The notes below the pieces were generated by a model, which searched no databases, had not been told where the DNA came from, and saw nothing but the letters and a program-made list of their open reading frames with translations. From assembly GCA_009193035.1 (NCBI GenBank), contig SWDT01000211.1, positions 124,001 through 188,000 of the forward strand: a stretch of DNA of 64,000 bases. Direction: 5' to 3'. Both the position numbers and the translations under genes were made by a program. Within the stretch, counting starts at the first letter, position 1. Every line of letters starts with the position of its first letter. This document shows positions 48,336-60,160 of this stretch, piece by piece. Origin of the DNA: Halicephalobus mephisto. Its lineage: Eukaryota; Nematoda; Chromadorea; Rhabditida; Panagrolaimidae.

Positions 48336-48891
48336 ATAGGTAAAAATTAAAGTGGAAAAATAGTGTTTTCTTCGCTTCTCTGACAGGAATTTCACTTTCC
48401 ACATTCTTTGATAGAAAAAGTGATGATTCCTCTCAGATTTGAAGAGCAAAATATGCACCATAGGGTAATCGGACCCGTAGATTCCGAATCTGAAGTCAGA
48501 ATTGGGGGCTGACTTTCAAGTTCAGGAGATTCTGTGCCCCGAATTCTGAAGTTTCTGCTTTTATCGATAATGTCTGTCATTCGAAGGTTCAAAAATCAAA
48601 TAATAAGTTTTGAAATCATTCAAAAGGTATTAGGTGGATATCTGAAAACTGCTGTTAGTGATATCAATCATTAGTATTAATCTGATAAATATAGAATATA
48701 ATGAAATTCTCCATTCAGTTGATGTCTAAGGGAAGGAACAACTCTTAATTCAATTCTTGCTTTTTCTAGAATAGAAAAGAATATTTCAAAAATTAATTAT
48801 TTTGGAACTGTTCTGCAATCTCTCAGAGCAAATTAACGAGGCTTCCCCATCTGTTGCCCAATTGGTTCAACCATCTGAGTAACAAAAAAGA

Positions 48892-49009
48892 GCTAGGAGC
48901 ACTGGAGATTCCCAGGACGTCTCCAATCCAAGTACTAATCGAGCCCTAGGGCGTTTCACTGGCCAGATCGAACGGGATGGCGTGCTTTCACCCTGGTTTG
49001 ACCCCTAGC
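48892..49009 (-). rRNA. 5S ribosomal RNA gene, divergent variant
   Basis: Read on the minus strand, the 118-nt segment matches nematode 5S rRNA in its most conserved blocks: GCACGCCATCCCGTTCGATC, TTAGTACTTGGATTGGAGAC and CCTGGGAAT at the right spacing. The rest differs from the C. elegans sequence as I recall it, but base pairing is kept: helix I pairs GCTAGGGGT with GTGCTCCTAGC ends over nine positions including two wobbles, helix II pairs AGGGTG with CGCCCT, and helix V keeps five of six pairs. A T6 run follows the 3' end at once (TCTTTTTTG), a normal Pol III terminator. The internal A-box region (CAGTGAAACGCC) is unlike the usual one, so expression is not certain. Confidence 0.8.
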
Positions 49010-51504
49010 GAGAGGTGATTGTGTTCACTAGATTTCATTCTTTTCCATCAGTCAACGGTGTGATGAAATCTTTTCAATCATCACAATATTTTCATCGATT
49101 ATAAGTGAGAAGAAAGTCACATCTCCAACTTGATTTTCCAAAGTATTCTCTCTAAATAACAGAATCAAGAATTGTTACAAATTTGTCAATTCTTGTGCCC
49201 TCAGGGATGAATTAAGAATAGTTTCTGCAAGGAACATGAAAAAGATAAAATGTTTAGAAAATATAGTCTGCTCCGAATTGTTTAATTCTTTTCTAACAAG
49301 AAGAAACTACACTTCAAAGTTAATAAATTTATTTTTCTGCGAATTATGTATCTGACTTATTGTTCAAACTGGTATTCGAGTGAAATGGACAATCTCGATG
49401 GTTAAAAGTTATCAACTAAGAACTCAATTGTTCTGAATTCCCTTAGAATCTACAAAACAAATAAAATTTGAAGTAAAAAATTAAAAACACGAAGAACTTT
49501 TCCTTATTTCGTCGATGTCTTTCTTCAACTCTTTACACAGTAGAAATCGACAAATTTAGTTAAAATAATCAACAATTGCTGATACTCAACTTCTAACACT
49601 TCTTTCAGAGAGTGAAATCAGAAAATAAACACCTTAAAGGAATTTGACTCCTCCAAATTTATAACTACATTTGTGATTGAAGAAGACAAAAGAAGTAACG
49701 AAGAGAGTGGGACTCACATCTTTCTGTTCTGTTAATTTCTGATCTAGTTCTAAATTTGAAGCAATTAAATATTTTTGAATCAGCAGTACTTCTAAGATTT
49801 TTCAGTATTTTGAATAAATATTGAGAGTGTTCCAAGAATTAAAGAAAACATACTTTTGAATAATTTTTCCCAGTTTATCCCCTAAACACAGAAATGGATT
49901 TCTCAAAATGCAAAAATTAACTTTCGAAATCATCAGTTTTCCGACTGTTTCTCCTAGGAAGTCAATTATTTTAAGGCAAGTTATTTGAATTGTGAGAATC
50001 ACAAATCTTTTATACTGTTCTTGAAAAAAATATTTTTTGTGGTATGGTGTTTTTAGAAGAATTCTGAGATTATTTATTCCTTCGAATTGTTTCATTGCAT
50101 TTCAGAAGTTCAAATTAATAATTTAAGAATTTTTTAAATTAGCTACTAATGTAGTGAAATATTTCGACTTTAATAATTCAAAAATTCTTTCGGGATATTT
50201 CTGAAAATCTTTAGGAAGTCAGAAAGTCATAAAATAAAACAATGAATACGAAAGTTCTAGAAAATCATTTGAGAGAAAGATAAGAGTGTTATTCCGATTT
50301 TAGTTCTAATAAGATGAGTTTTTTACAAAAGGAATTTAATGAATTTTTTTATTATTGAGAACATAATTTTTTACTGTTAATAATTAGAATAATTTCCAGA
50401 AAATCCTGTTGAATAATATTTGTCTTACAGATGATATGACAATGATTATACTTAAAGCCTATTAAATAGGTAATTATTTTAATGTAAAAGTGGAAATACT
50501 AACTTTGGGTTATATCGAAACATAGGAACACTCTTACGAGCTTGTAGTTTCGTTTTTTGATAATTTTTAAATTTCGGATGAAAGTTATTTAATATTATAT
50601 TCAATATTATTTAAAATTTTATTGTTTTTGAATATATAAAGTCAATGAAAAATAACGTAGACAAAATTTACATAAAAATCATAGAAAAACGGGTTTGATA
50701 GTTCATGAGTTAAAACTGACTTTTTATGATAGGAGAGTAGATATTGGCAAATTAATTTCACAGGAATAACACTCAGAATGAGAAGATTACAAACTATTCA
50801 AAAATCTCACAAAAAATCTTAATGGATTAACTATTGGCGAAATATTCTGTTGATAATAGGAAATTGAACTTCTTCAGACTCTATTATTGTCTAAATTATA
50901 CTCTATTTGGAAAAGAATTTTAAAATTATCTTGGTTTTGAATTGAAAAATTGAGTTTCTACGTTGCCATAAAATTACTTATAGAACCCTAATTGCATGGA
51001 TAAATAAAAGCAGAAAGTCCAGAGAATATACCTACAATAAAATAATATTGTACTGTTTTATTCCCGGGGCTTTGTAAGTAATAATCATGTATAGTAATAG
51101 AACATTTAGAATAAATCCAATTTTATTAGTAAGATACTTATTAATTATATGAAATTTTTGTAATAAGAATATTTTGAGCTATTTTTATTTTGATAAACAA
51201 GTAAGGGGATTTATTTATTGCATCTGTACAGGGAGAAGAAGATTTAAGAGATAATAACTGAATGTGAAACGAATTAGGTCTTGAACTTGTACACTAGTCT
51301 AGTGGGTGAAACCTCACAAGTAAAACTTTAGTTTCCAGAAGCTCATAGTAGATGTATTTAGTAGTTAATTTATGGAGTTAGAGAAGCAGATATTCTTGAA
51401 CAACTATGTTCTATAAAAAATCTAGTTAGAAGACTGGAAATGACTGAAAATCCATTATCTGAAATTTATTTTTTCAATATTGAAATGAACACTGCAATAG
51501 CATT
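49010..51504. other. AT-rich gene-poor region
   Basis: 2.5 kb without a coding frame of note; the 97-codon minus-strand frame at 49802-50095 has only AT-driven composition. No further RNA gene was recognised. Confidence 0.4.
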
Positions 51505-52432
51505 TCATGTCGATAATGGTTTCATTTCCATGGATTCTCCTGACTCCAAATCCAGTTCCCGTTGTCTCATCAGTTTCATAGTCTTTTTAATTGACGAACG
51601 AGCTAAATCATCATTCAATTAAACTATATTAATTCTTATCAACTCACGATCAAAGAGAAAAGTTTTCAGTAAAGTTCTTCCGTTGACTCTACTCCCGCCT
51701 TTGTATTCAATTGGCTTCCCGTCTGGTCCAAAGAATTCAACTTTTGTCGTTGTTTGTCCATTGTTGTCAGTTACTGTAGTTATTCTTTTCGTTACGCCCT
51801 TTTTTGTAACTTCAGTAATAACGTTCTTGACTTCGTCCTTGATCACTGTTGTAGTTTTAATATGAATCCCGAAAAGCCGATTATAAGATTCACTAACGTG
51901 AATGTTTTTGTAGTTCATGCTTTTGAAGAACTCTTGACGAAGAAGCAAGAAGGCGAATGTTAGGAAGAAGAAGAGAACAATCAGACGGCAAGTGTGTATT
52001 TTGTCGATGGGACAAGCAGTGGATTGTGAACGGAGAATGTCGATTGAAAGTACTAGTCCATAAATAGAAATGCCGAATTGGAAGATCTGAAAGGAGTACT
52101 AATCATTTCCAGAAAGATTTCCTTACCAGGATGGCAGTAACAGTGATTCCACTTATAATGGTTAAACAGTTCTTCTTACAGCTGGCTGAAGAATCGTAGA
52201 CTTGGGTCAGTCCGGTTTGGTACAAAGCACCGATTCCCGCAGCGACAATCAATGAATAACTAACAAGAGATATACCGAAGAAAACAAATGAAAGACCGGC
52301 AACTAAAGGAACCAAAGAAGTCTTAAAAAGTAATACATAGTACCCGAAAGTCAATAATCCGTTCAAGACTCCAATTGTACAGAATATTGTCAGAATTTTA
52401 ATAAGGATTGAAATACAAAAATTGGATGCCAT
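51505..52432 (-). CDS. Multi-pass membrane protein with long soluble tail, unknown
   Basis: Three exons: 52127-52432, 51648-52086 and 51505-51602, giving 280 residues with matching phases. Four membrane spans are seen at residues about 10-38, 40-68, 90-120 and 135-155, with a loop holding SCKKNC between spans 2 and 3. The C-terminal about 120 residues are hydrophilic: Thr/Lys/Val-rich alternating strands (TTTVIKDEVKNVITEVTKK, RITTVTDNNGQTTTKVEFF), then GPDGKPIEYKGG and a charged end. The layout is like tetraspan proteins but lacks the tetraspanin CCG motif. I recognise no family. It lies in the gene-poor block. Confidence 0.7.
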
Positions 52433-53138
52433 TTTTGGACAGAAATCAATGAATTACTTTCAATGAAACCCTCAATAATAGCACTGCGGAAACTCCTCTC
52501 AAATACGTTTATCTATCGATTGATAATTCTAATTGTTATTTTTCTGATAATACCAAAGGAAATTCTTCAACTATTTAACAGATTTTCTTAAGTAGTACTT
52601 TTTACATTCCTTCAATTTTCTTGGAGTATACACACAAAAAAGATACATTAAAACGACTCTAATATATCATATGCATTTTATTTAAAATATTCTTTTTGTA
52701 TGTGCTTTGTTACTTGGTCAAAAGTAAAGCAAAAGCATCCATCTAAGAGTACTAAGTACGATCTGTAACTGGAATCAATCTTTTTGAAGAATTAATCTGA
52801 TCATTCGATTTCATTTATCTTTCATGACGTAATGAATATCGACAAAGATTGGAATAATGAAAGATTTTATCAATTGCTTAATTTTTAACATTTTAAAAAG
52901 CTAGTGAGATATTACAAACAACTGATATTAGACTTTTTCATGAAAAACTGGCGCAAATTTAATCATTTCCATGAGTCTTTAAATTTATTATATAAATTTA
53001 GTTTTCCTCACAACTTACCCCAAGCATAAATTGTGGAAAATCTACTTTTATTGCTTTTAGGCAATTATAGTTACAGGGGGCTATTGGTATTTTTTAAATG
53101 GAACTTTGGTGTGTTTGTTACTGTGGCTACGGATAACT
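52433..53138. other. Divergent intergenic region
   Basis: AT-rich space between the minus-strand four-span gene and the plus-strand secreted gene; probably holds both promoters. An acceptor-like gttacag ends near 53077, about 60 nt before the ATG of the latter. Confidence 0.4.
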
Positions 53139-53870
53139 ATGATGATATTTCTATTCTCTATTTCTTGGTTATTTTCTGGGATATTCGCTGCGAAATATAA
53201 CTGTAACAGTTTTGACTTGGCAGAAACTACTGTAAATCCTTGTACAACTTGTTAGTATATATTTTAAACACTACACTTTCAGCGCCTTAAAAGCTGTATG
53301 AATACTTTTGAAAGAAGACAAGAAATTCCACTTTGGCGATTTCCGTTGTTCCTTGGTGAATTCAGAAAACTCCCAGCAGATAACAAAACAGTTTCCAAAT
53401 ATTGTCAAACAATAGAAGAATTACTTACATGCTTTGGGAAAAATTTTACTGATAACTGTCTTGGCAACAAGGGAACCATAAACTCTCTAATGGGATATGA
53501 ATCCCTTTTACAGTTCACCCTCGTCGGAGAAAGGATGCTCTGCCCAAACAGTACGAATGGAGTGACTATTAAAGCTCTCGGTTGCCTCTTGGTCACAACT
53601 AGATACATGGATGACAATTATTATACATGTGAAAATCAAGAGCTAGATGTGTATGCCAAGAAAGGGCAATCCGAATCTTACCAACAACTATTAGTTTGTC
53701 AACTACTCGCCGTTGATAAAAAGTGTGGGAGGTCCATGAGTAATGCATTGTGTCAACTGTACAAATCGAGTCATATATATGATTATTTCGAATGGTGGAT
53801 TTTGAAGCACGAGTGTGATGAGTACATGAGTGATGAATGTCAGTGTTTCGAGGATGGAAAATCATTATAA
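53139..53870 (+). CDS. Secreted DUF19 (T20D4.11-like) domain protein
   Basis: Two exons, 53139-53231 and 53283-53870, giving 226 residues. A signal peptide (MMIFLFSISWLFSGIFA) precedes a Cys-rich helical domain of the nematode DUF19/T20D4.11-like type: NCNSFDLAETT...SCMNTF, then KYCQTIEELLTCFGKNFTDNC, MLCPNS, GCLLVTTRYMDDNYYTC, LLVCQLLAVDKKCGRSMSNALC and a final HECDEY...ECQCF. The twelve or more cysteines are evenly spaced and several N-glycosylation sites are present. These proteins are abundant in nematode secretomes; their function is unknown. The donor after GAAACTACT was chosen because it keeps the reading frame; the later GTTAGT does not. Confidence 0.75.
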
Positions 53871-55385
53871 AGAAAATTGAACAATTTAGGAAATTATGTC
53901 CTGGAAAGTTCATTTTGGGGTTACTGTATAGTTATGCATTCAGAAGAGCCTATAAACCATTGTTGAAAGAACTTCTGAAAGATATCTCCCATTCCAAGGA
54001 AAATTAACCAAGATTAAAGATTATTCTGTGTTTTGGATAAAAAGTAAATGTTGACAATAAAATTTATTATAATCCATTTACCCGAAAGTGTTGACATTTT
54101 CCTCATTAGAGTTTTCAGAGAACACACTATGAATTACTGTTAATAAAATCTTTCGAAACGAGTAATTTACTAGAAATTACTTTGTTTTCTTAGACGAGTC
54201 ATTTAAGATAAATCACAGCAAAAAGTAGATTCTACTTAAGAGATATTTGCATTGAGGAACACAACAATCGTCTTCTCCGTCTTTTCAATGTATGCAGATT
54301 GGGCTGATTTATCTAGATTGTTTGTGAATTTTCTGCACTAAAATTGTAACCCATCTATGAGTTCCGACGAATATTATTATTAACAGAAGCTATAAGGATC
54401 ATATCTTTGTTGAATTGATTTATTCTATTCAGGATATTACTAAAAGAATAAATTTTTTAAAATAAACATGTTGAAAAACTTCAAACATTTGAAATGTAGA
54501 TTTTGTACTTCACTAATTAGTAACATTCCCCCACTTTTATTGACCTTATAGAAATTTCATTTTTTAGACATTATTTATTAAAAGATTGTACCAGATATTG
54601 TTTCCAGACGCGTTTATTGGACTCTGGAAGTCTGTATTAGATACTGAAAATTTTCACAGAATTCTAAAAAGCTTCTGAAACTTTTATTGGATTCAGGAAT
54701 ATTGAAAATCTTCAAAAAAAAGTTCTCATATGATCTGGAATTTTCCATGAGATTCATAAAGATTTTAAAAAGTTGTATTAGATTCCAGAAATTCTCACTA
54801 ACTTCTAGAATGCTCCAAAGATTTCTGTCAAACTCCTTACGGAAACTAAGTAAAAATTCCTACTCATTAATTTCTAGCCCTCTTTCACAATAATGGTATT
54901 GATCGACTTTGATAATTGGCAATGTAACTTCTCAGAAATGAAATATATCGAATCATGTGTTAGTTTTCCACACATTTTCATCAAAAGATGTGGTTTAATT
55001 TTCCGAGGTGTTACTACTTGATGAATATCTAAATAGTTATTTGAAAAAAATAAAGTCATTTTAAAAAAGAAAAATCAAGAGAAAATAGAATGAAGCTAAA
55101 GAAACATGATTGACGTTCTGAGACCACGGAATTACCTTAACATATTTTGATCTTAGCACGAATGATTGCTCCTACAGTAATAATTTTATTTGCTTTTCAT
55201 TTTTGTTTATTTTTTTGCATGTGTCCAGTTGCTTCTCACGCTCATAATCCTTTTAGTGCTTATATATTCTTTTGATGTACGTTCTTGAAGATGTTTCATA
55301 TTATGGACGCTTGGATACACTCTTCAGTCTGAGTAGGTAGGTTTTTACTTTTTGGATTTACGATGGAATTGACATTTTTAGTTAG
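53871..55385. other. Intergenic, AT-rich
   Basis: Includes a GAAnnTTC-type array at 54590-54870 with an exact TTCTAGAA. A signal-peptide-like frame begins at about 55162 (MIAPTVIILFAFHF) and another open stretch at 55276 (MYVLEDVSYYGRLD) may belong to the next gene, but neither joins it with standard splice sites in frame. Confidence 0.4.
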
Positions 55386-56279
55386 CTCTACCATGTTGCT
55401 GATGAAATCCACATCTCATTGAAGAAAGCCTTGTTGTTCGATCTTCAGGAGATCATCGATGCTTACCATGATGATTCTTTTATGACCAATGTCTTGAGGT
55501 TTGCTAATGGTTTTATATTGATAGTAAGTTTTTATCTTTAGAAATATCAAGAGGTTTGTAAACGAAAAGCTCATGCCTTCTGTTCCTGTAGAACTTGGAG
55601 AATTTCATATAGCTGGCAGCGAAAATGAATCTTATGATGATTATCAGTACTATGATTCTGAAGAGGATGTTGGCTTTCTTTATAAAGTACATTGGATTTT
55701 ATTTTCCACCTTCATGGCTATTTTCAACGATTTTTTAATTCGGTATTTGGTTTTAGGAACCCCTTCTCGTTTCGATCATTTGGGAAGATAGTCTTGAAGA
55801 AGACACTCTTGATACCGACATTGCTGAGGACACAGACAATAAACTGTCATCAACATCCGAAAAGGAGGTGGATATTGACGGTTTCGAAGCTTGGCCCGCA
55901 AGCTGCTTGTAGGCTAAAGAAGCGAAGCCCTCTGGATATCTCTCATTAGAGGCTCGGTTGACCAAAAACAAGCTAGATGATAAGAAGAATCCCAAGGTCC
56001 TAGGAATAGAAAGCTCGCACGCACCGACGGATGAGTTGGATCAAAGGTACAAGGAATTTAACTTTAGTATTGTTTGTGAACTTTGAATGTGTGATATGGG
56101 AATAAATAGAAAATATTGACGGTTTCGAGAACATTCCTAATCAAGTCCTTGAATCGTTCATGGTCGAAGCTAAGCTATTACTAAGTGATAACATTTTGAA
56201 GAAGTCGCTCAGAACTAAGTTTGTAGATTCGACGCGACATATAACTAGAACTGTGAGAAGGCGATTTAGAACCTCATAG
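55386..56279 (+). CDS. Acidic protein of unknown function, 5' end unresolved
   Basis: Five exons join in frame: 55386-55498, 55542-55686, 55757-55867, 55913-56066 and 56110-56279, at least 230 residues. The introns are 43-70 nt with GT-AG ends, and every phase agrees, which is unlikely by chance. The protein is helical at first (HISLKKALLFDLQEIIDAY), then acidic (YDDYQYYDSEEDV, EDSLEEDTLDTDIAEDTD), then Lys-rich, ending with a basic RTVRRRFRTS. No domain is recognised. The first exon(s) are not settled: frames at 55276-55337 look coding (LEDVSYYGRLDTLFSL) but need a non-standard acceptor to join, so a missed exon or a damaged 5' end is possible. The third intron, 45 nt, would be open except for its terminal TAG. 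Confidence 0.6.
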
Positions 56280-58192
56280 ATTTCAAGTTTAAGCTGGATT
56301 CGTCAAAGGTAGCTTTCGTTTGTTGTTGTCTCTGTTTTTGTTTGTTTTATAAATTATTTTAACTCGTTACAGTTTAGAAATAGATAGAATGAGTATTACT
56401 GGACCTTCACTTGAAGAATAATTGCTGTCGACCATTACTTGGTTCACTTTCTGAACTTGGAAATTTTTAACGGATTTCCCTCGTGGTGTAGAGGTAACCT
56501 TTTGGGATTATATGTATGTAATTTTAAAGCTCATGGAATTCAAATTCAGGATCTTACTCGTTTTAGTGGGATACTACTCTGAGACAAATCTAAGTGAAAT
56601 TCCATATATCAAAGGAACTCAATTTTTAGAAGTTTTACAAAATAGACAAGTTAAGAGTTCGATAAATATTCTTTAATATTTTTATTATTATTACCAACAG
56701 GGTTTTCAACATTCATGTTATTTTTCGAATTTAATGATATGTAAATTAATTTAAAAAGGCGAATAAAAATGTATAAAAATGATACAGAACTATTTACATC
56801 AACATTCGATATTTCATTTCGAACAAAAATAATCAAGAATTCTTTGATTTTATGTCTATCTTGTATCTTTAATATCAACAATGTAGAAGTTCATTGAAGA
56901 AATCTTCAGATACAATATTCGAGATTTAACACTATTGTTGAGCAACATCGAGTACCAAAATAATGTCTTAATGGGCTTTTAAACCGGACCAAGCTGAAAT
57001 ACTTATCGAATTAACTCTTATACATCCTCTATGATCATACAGGATGGACGGTCGCTGATAACAAATCAATTGTGGTCCATGAAAGCACATCAGTTCTAAG
57101 ATTCTTGTTGGCAATATGAAATTACTTCTGAGTGTTTTTGTAAATGAAGATCTGACTATATTCTTTAAATTTCAATCATGTCGTAACAATAAGCTCATTT
57201 AGGAGTAGGGAAAACTCGAAAAACCTACATCAGTGTCTCTCATTTTTATATCTGAGATTATAAAAAATCAGTATTCATTTAAGGAATCAGTTTGAGGTGC
57301 ATTTTCAGTTTTAATATTGATCGTTCGTATTAAATCTTGCAATATGAGTCATCTTAACTTTTTTATATAACTTCCAGTCCACTAAAAGCATCTAAATCCG
57401 CGAATTTCATAAGAACGATGATGATATCTTGACTCAAATAGGGAGAAAATTATTACGAAAATTACCAGTGGTGCAAATATCTAAAATTACTGTTGTATGT
57501 AATGTTGTGTGATACACCACAAAGTTTTTGTCAGTCATTTTATAAATCAAATGGAAAAATCCGGCAATCACTCGAACATCTCTTTCCTGCAATATGCGCG
57601 TTTTGTACTTCGAGCTTGTTGGAGTGATTTCTGACAAGGGAAGTAATCTTAATCAAAGTGGCTTTTGAGATGATTTATATATCAAATCGAAAGTATTCAA
57701 GAGTACAGTCAGAATCTGTAGTCCGGTTTTAATAACGACTCTTCTAGGTCGAGATAATTCGCGAAATCCGTAAATCCTAATTTTCGCTTTTTTCGTGCTT
57801 ATGGCCACTTTTTCGAAAATAACCAATGAAGTAGCTATAACCAGTCCAAAGAGTTTATTTAATTATAAAAAGAATTATTCAAATTGGTAAAATGGGCTCA
57901 AAAAACGAGTATTTATGAAATAGATGATTGAAAGTTCGCTAATCACGTAGAAAGTTCTTTTGCGTTTTGTCGATACGTGATATATGGAATTTTTGTATTT
58001 ACCCAGTTTCCTTCATTCTTGAGAACTGTTTAATAAATACAAACAATAAATTCCGAATAGGTATTTGACAGGATTAAAATGAGTTGTAACTATTTCAAAG
58101 GACCACTTGGCCTAAAGTTATCTCTCCTTTGAATTTGTATTTTATTTTATGTTTTTAGGTTGATTTAATATTTTATTAATTGAGTTTCCGTC
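56280..58192. other. AT-rich intergenic region
   Basis: About 1.9 kb with no supported gene apart from the tRNA-like relic. An acceptor-like gtttttag ends at 58158, 34 nt before the AIF start codon. Confidence 0.4.
56476..56550 (+). ncRNA. Weak tRNA-like relic
   Basis: tccctcgtggtgtagaggta resembles the 5' half of a Glu/Asp-type tRNA with an A box, and ggaattcaaattcagg resembles a B-box region carrying an insertion. Stems do not close well. Most likely a decayed tRNA or SINE. Confidence 0.25.
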
Positions 58193-60160
58193 ATGATCTC
58201 ACTCCTCCGGACAGCACAACAAATATCTAATAAAACCTATCAGGTAGGACTCCGCTGCAGACTTTTGAGGAGTAGATTCGATTTCCGTCAATGTTCAAAT
58301 TTCTCATCATTTAATGGATCTTCAAATTCAAGGGAAAACACAGGTTTTGATGATACTTTCAGAAGGTTTGTTGTATTTGCAGTTGATTTTGATATATGAA
58401 TGTCTATTTACAGGTTCTGTTTTTATCCTGGAATCGTGTGTTTGACCTCTGGAGTCCTCCTTTATTACGTCAGTCGCGATCACTTTACAGCCTATGCCGC
58501 AGATGATACTGCTCCAGTTAAAAAGTCACATCTTAGAGAGTTTCTAGATGAACAAGCTGCATTATTGAAGAAGAAACTTGCGAATATGACGTTGCCTGAA
58601 CATGTTCCATATGTGATTATTGGCGGTGGAACTGCTGCTTACTATGCTGCGCTTACTATTCGGGCATATGATCCGGAATCTAAAGTTCTGATGATTTCTG
58701 ATGAGAATGAAACACCGTACAATCGACCACCTCTTTCAAAAGGCAGGACTATGATTTATTTTAGCTGATTGAACTTCTTCTTTTCAGAACTTTGGCTCTA
58801 TGCAACTCCAACAGCATATAAAACTCTTGACTACGTGTCCATCTCAGGGAAGAAAAGAGATATCAGATATGAATCCGATGGATTTTTCTTAAACCCAGGA
58901 GCTCTACAAGAGTTTGAACATGGAGGTGTTTCATTACTTCGCAACACTAAGGCAATAGAACTAGATCCAACTTCCAAGGAGATTACTCTGGACAGTGGAA
59001 AGAAAGTCAAATTTGATAAGTGTCTAATAGCCACAGGTGGGAAGCCGAATATTCCATATCCGTTCTATACTCCACATTTGAGGAACAAAGTTATGACATA
59101 TAATGCCGTAAGTTCACTTTCGTCTTTCTATTTTCTACGTAAAAAACTTCCAGATTTCGGATTACCAGAAACTTTGTCACATTGCTCATGAATCCGAGTC
59201 CATTCTTATTTTCGGCGATAGTATCTTAGCTCCGGAACTGGCGTATTCATTGGCATCAAAGTTTGAGAAGAAGCTGAAAGTTGTTTATGCATTGACTGGT
59301 GATCATCCTTTCGGAAAACTTGTTCCAAAAACTGTCAGCGACCCTATTGAGAATGTTCTTCGAACTTCAGGAGTTCATATCCGTGCGGGAAGTAAGCCTA
59401 TTGCCGTCGACAAATTGCCAAACGGGAAAGTTGCGGTTGTTTTTGAAATGAATGGAAAGAAGGAACGTCTCATTGTTGATTATATTGTCATTGCCGATAA
59501 GAGTGAGCCTTCTGTAAGAATTGCAAAGAATGCCGGGATTACTGTCGATGAAGAAATTGGAGGAATTATTGCTGATTCAAAACTCCAAACTTCAGCGCCA
59601 GATGTTTATGTTGCTGGTGACGTCGCTGCCTATCAAGATCCTTTATTCGGACGTGTTCGTATTTCTAGATGGGAAAATGCTCAAATAACTGGAAGACTCG
59701 CTGGACAGAATATGACAGGAAATACCAAGGACTTCCATCATCGCCCTGCATTTACGTCCAGCTTTGGACATGAGGTCCACATCAGCGCCATCGGTCAAAT
59801 AGATACTTCTTTGAAAACGGTCTCTGTTTTCGCTCCCATTGATAAGGTTGGATTTTACTGATTATTCTGATCAAGTTGTATTTTCAGAACAAGCTCTCTG
59901 AATCTCGAGGTGTTGTCTTTTATATCAAGGAGAACAAAGTTGTGGGAGTTGTATTATTGAATATTTTCGGAGTTGGAATTGAAATTGCCCGCAAGATAAT
60001 CGCTGATGCAAAGGAAGTCACCAACTTCAAAGACCTCGCCAAACTATTCGACTTGTATCAACCGCAGATTGAGAAAGAAGAACCTGAGACGAGCCCTGCC
60101 GTGGAAGCCCTTGCTACAGTGGACGAAATAAAGCCCAATGTTGGAGCTCAAGCTGTTTAG
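58193..60160 (+). CDS. wah-1: Apoptosis-inducing factor, mitochondrial (AIFM1-like)
   Basis: Five exons: 58193-58365, 58414-58742, 58788-59107, 59154-59846 and 59888-60160, giving 595 residues. AIF is an FAD- and NADH-binding inner-membrane flavoprotein needed for respiratory-complex assembly (via CHCHD4) and, once released, for DNA degradation in apoptosis. Visible: a basic mitochondrial presequence, an inner-membrane anchor (FYPGIVCLTSGVLLYYV), the FAD Rossmann motif YVIIGGGTAAYYAALTIR, ETPYNRPPLSKELW (human MRPPLSKELWF), CLIATGGKPN, VYVAGDVAAYQD, RLAGQNMTG, and the C-terminal AIF domain GVVFYIKENKVVGVVLLNIF with IARKII. The NADH-site motif is SILIFGDSILAPELAYSLA, lacking the usual GGGFLG glycines. 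The second intron is GC-AG. The symbol follows C. elegans. Confidence 0.95.

Noticed and set aside
48015..48402. Minus-strand ORFs rich in Y, L, F and P
   Set aside because: Translation of the minisatellite; periodic artefact.
55913..55949. Premature TAG suggesting the acidic-protein gene is a pseudogene
   Set aside because: A 45-nt GT-AG intron removes the stop and keeps frame on both sides, so a live gene is the better reading.
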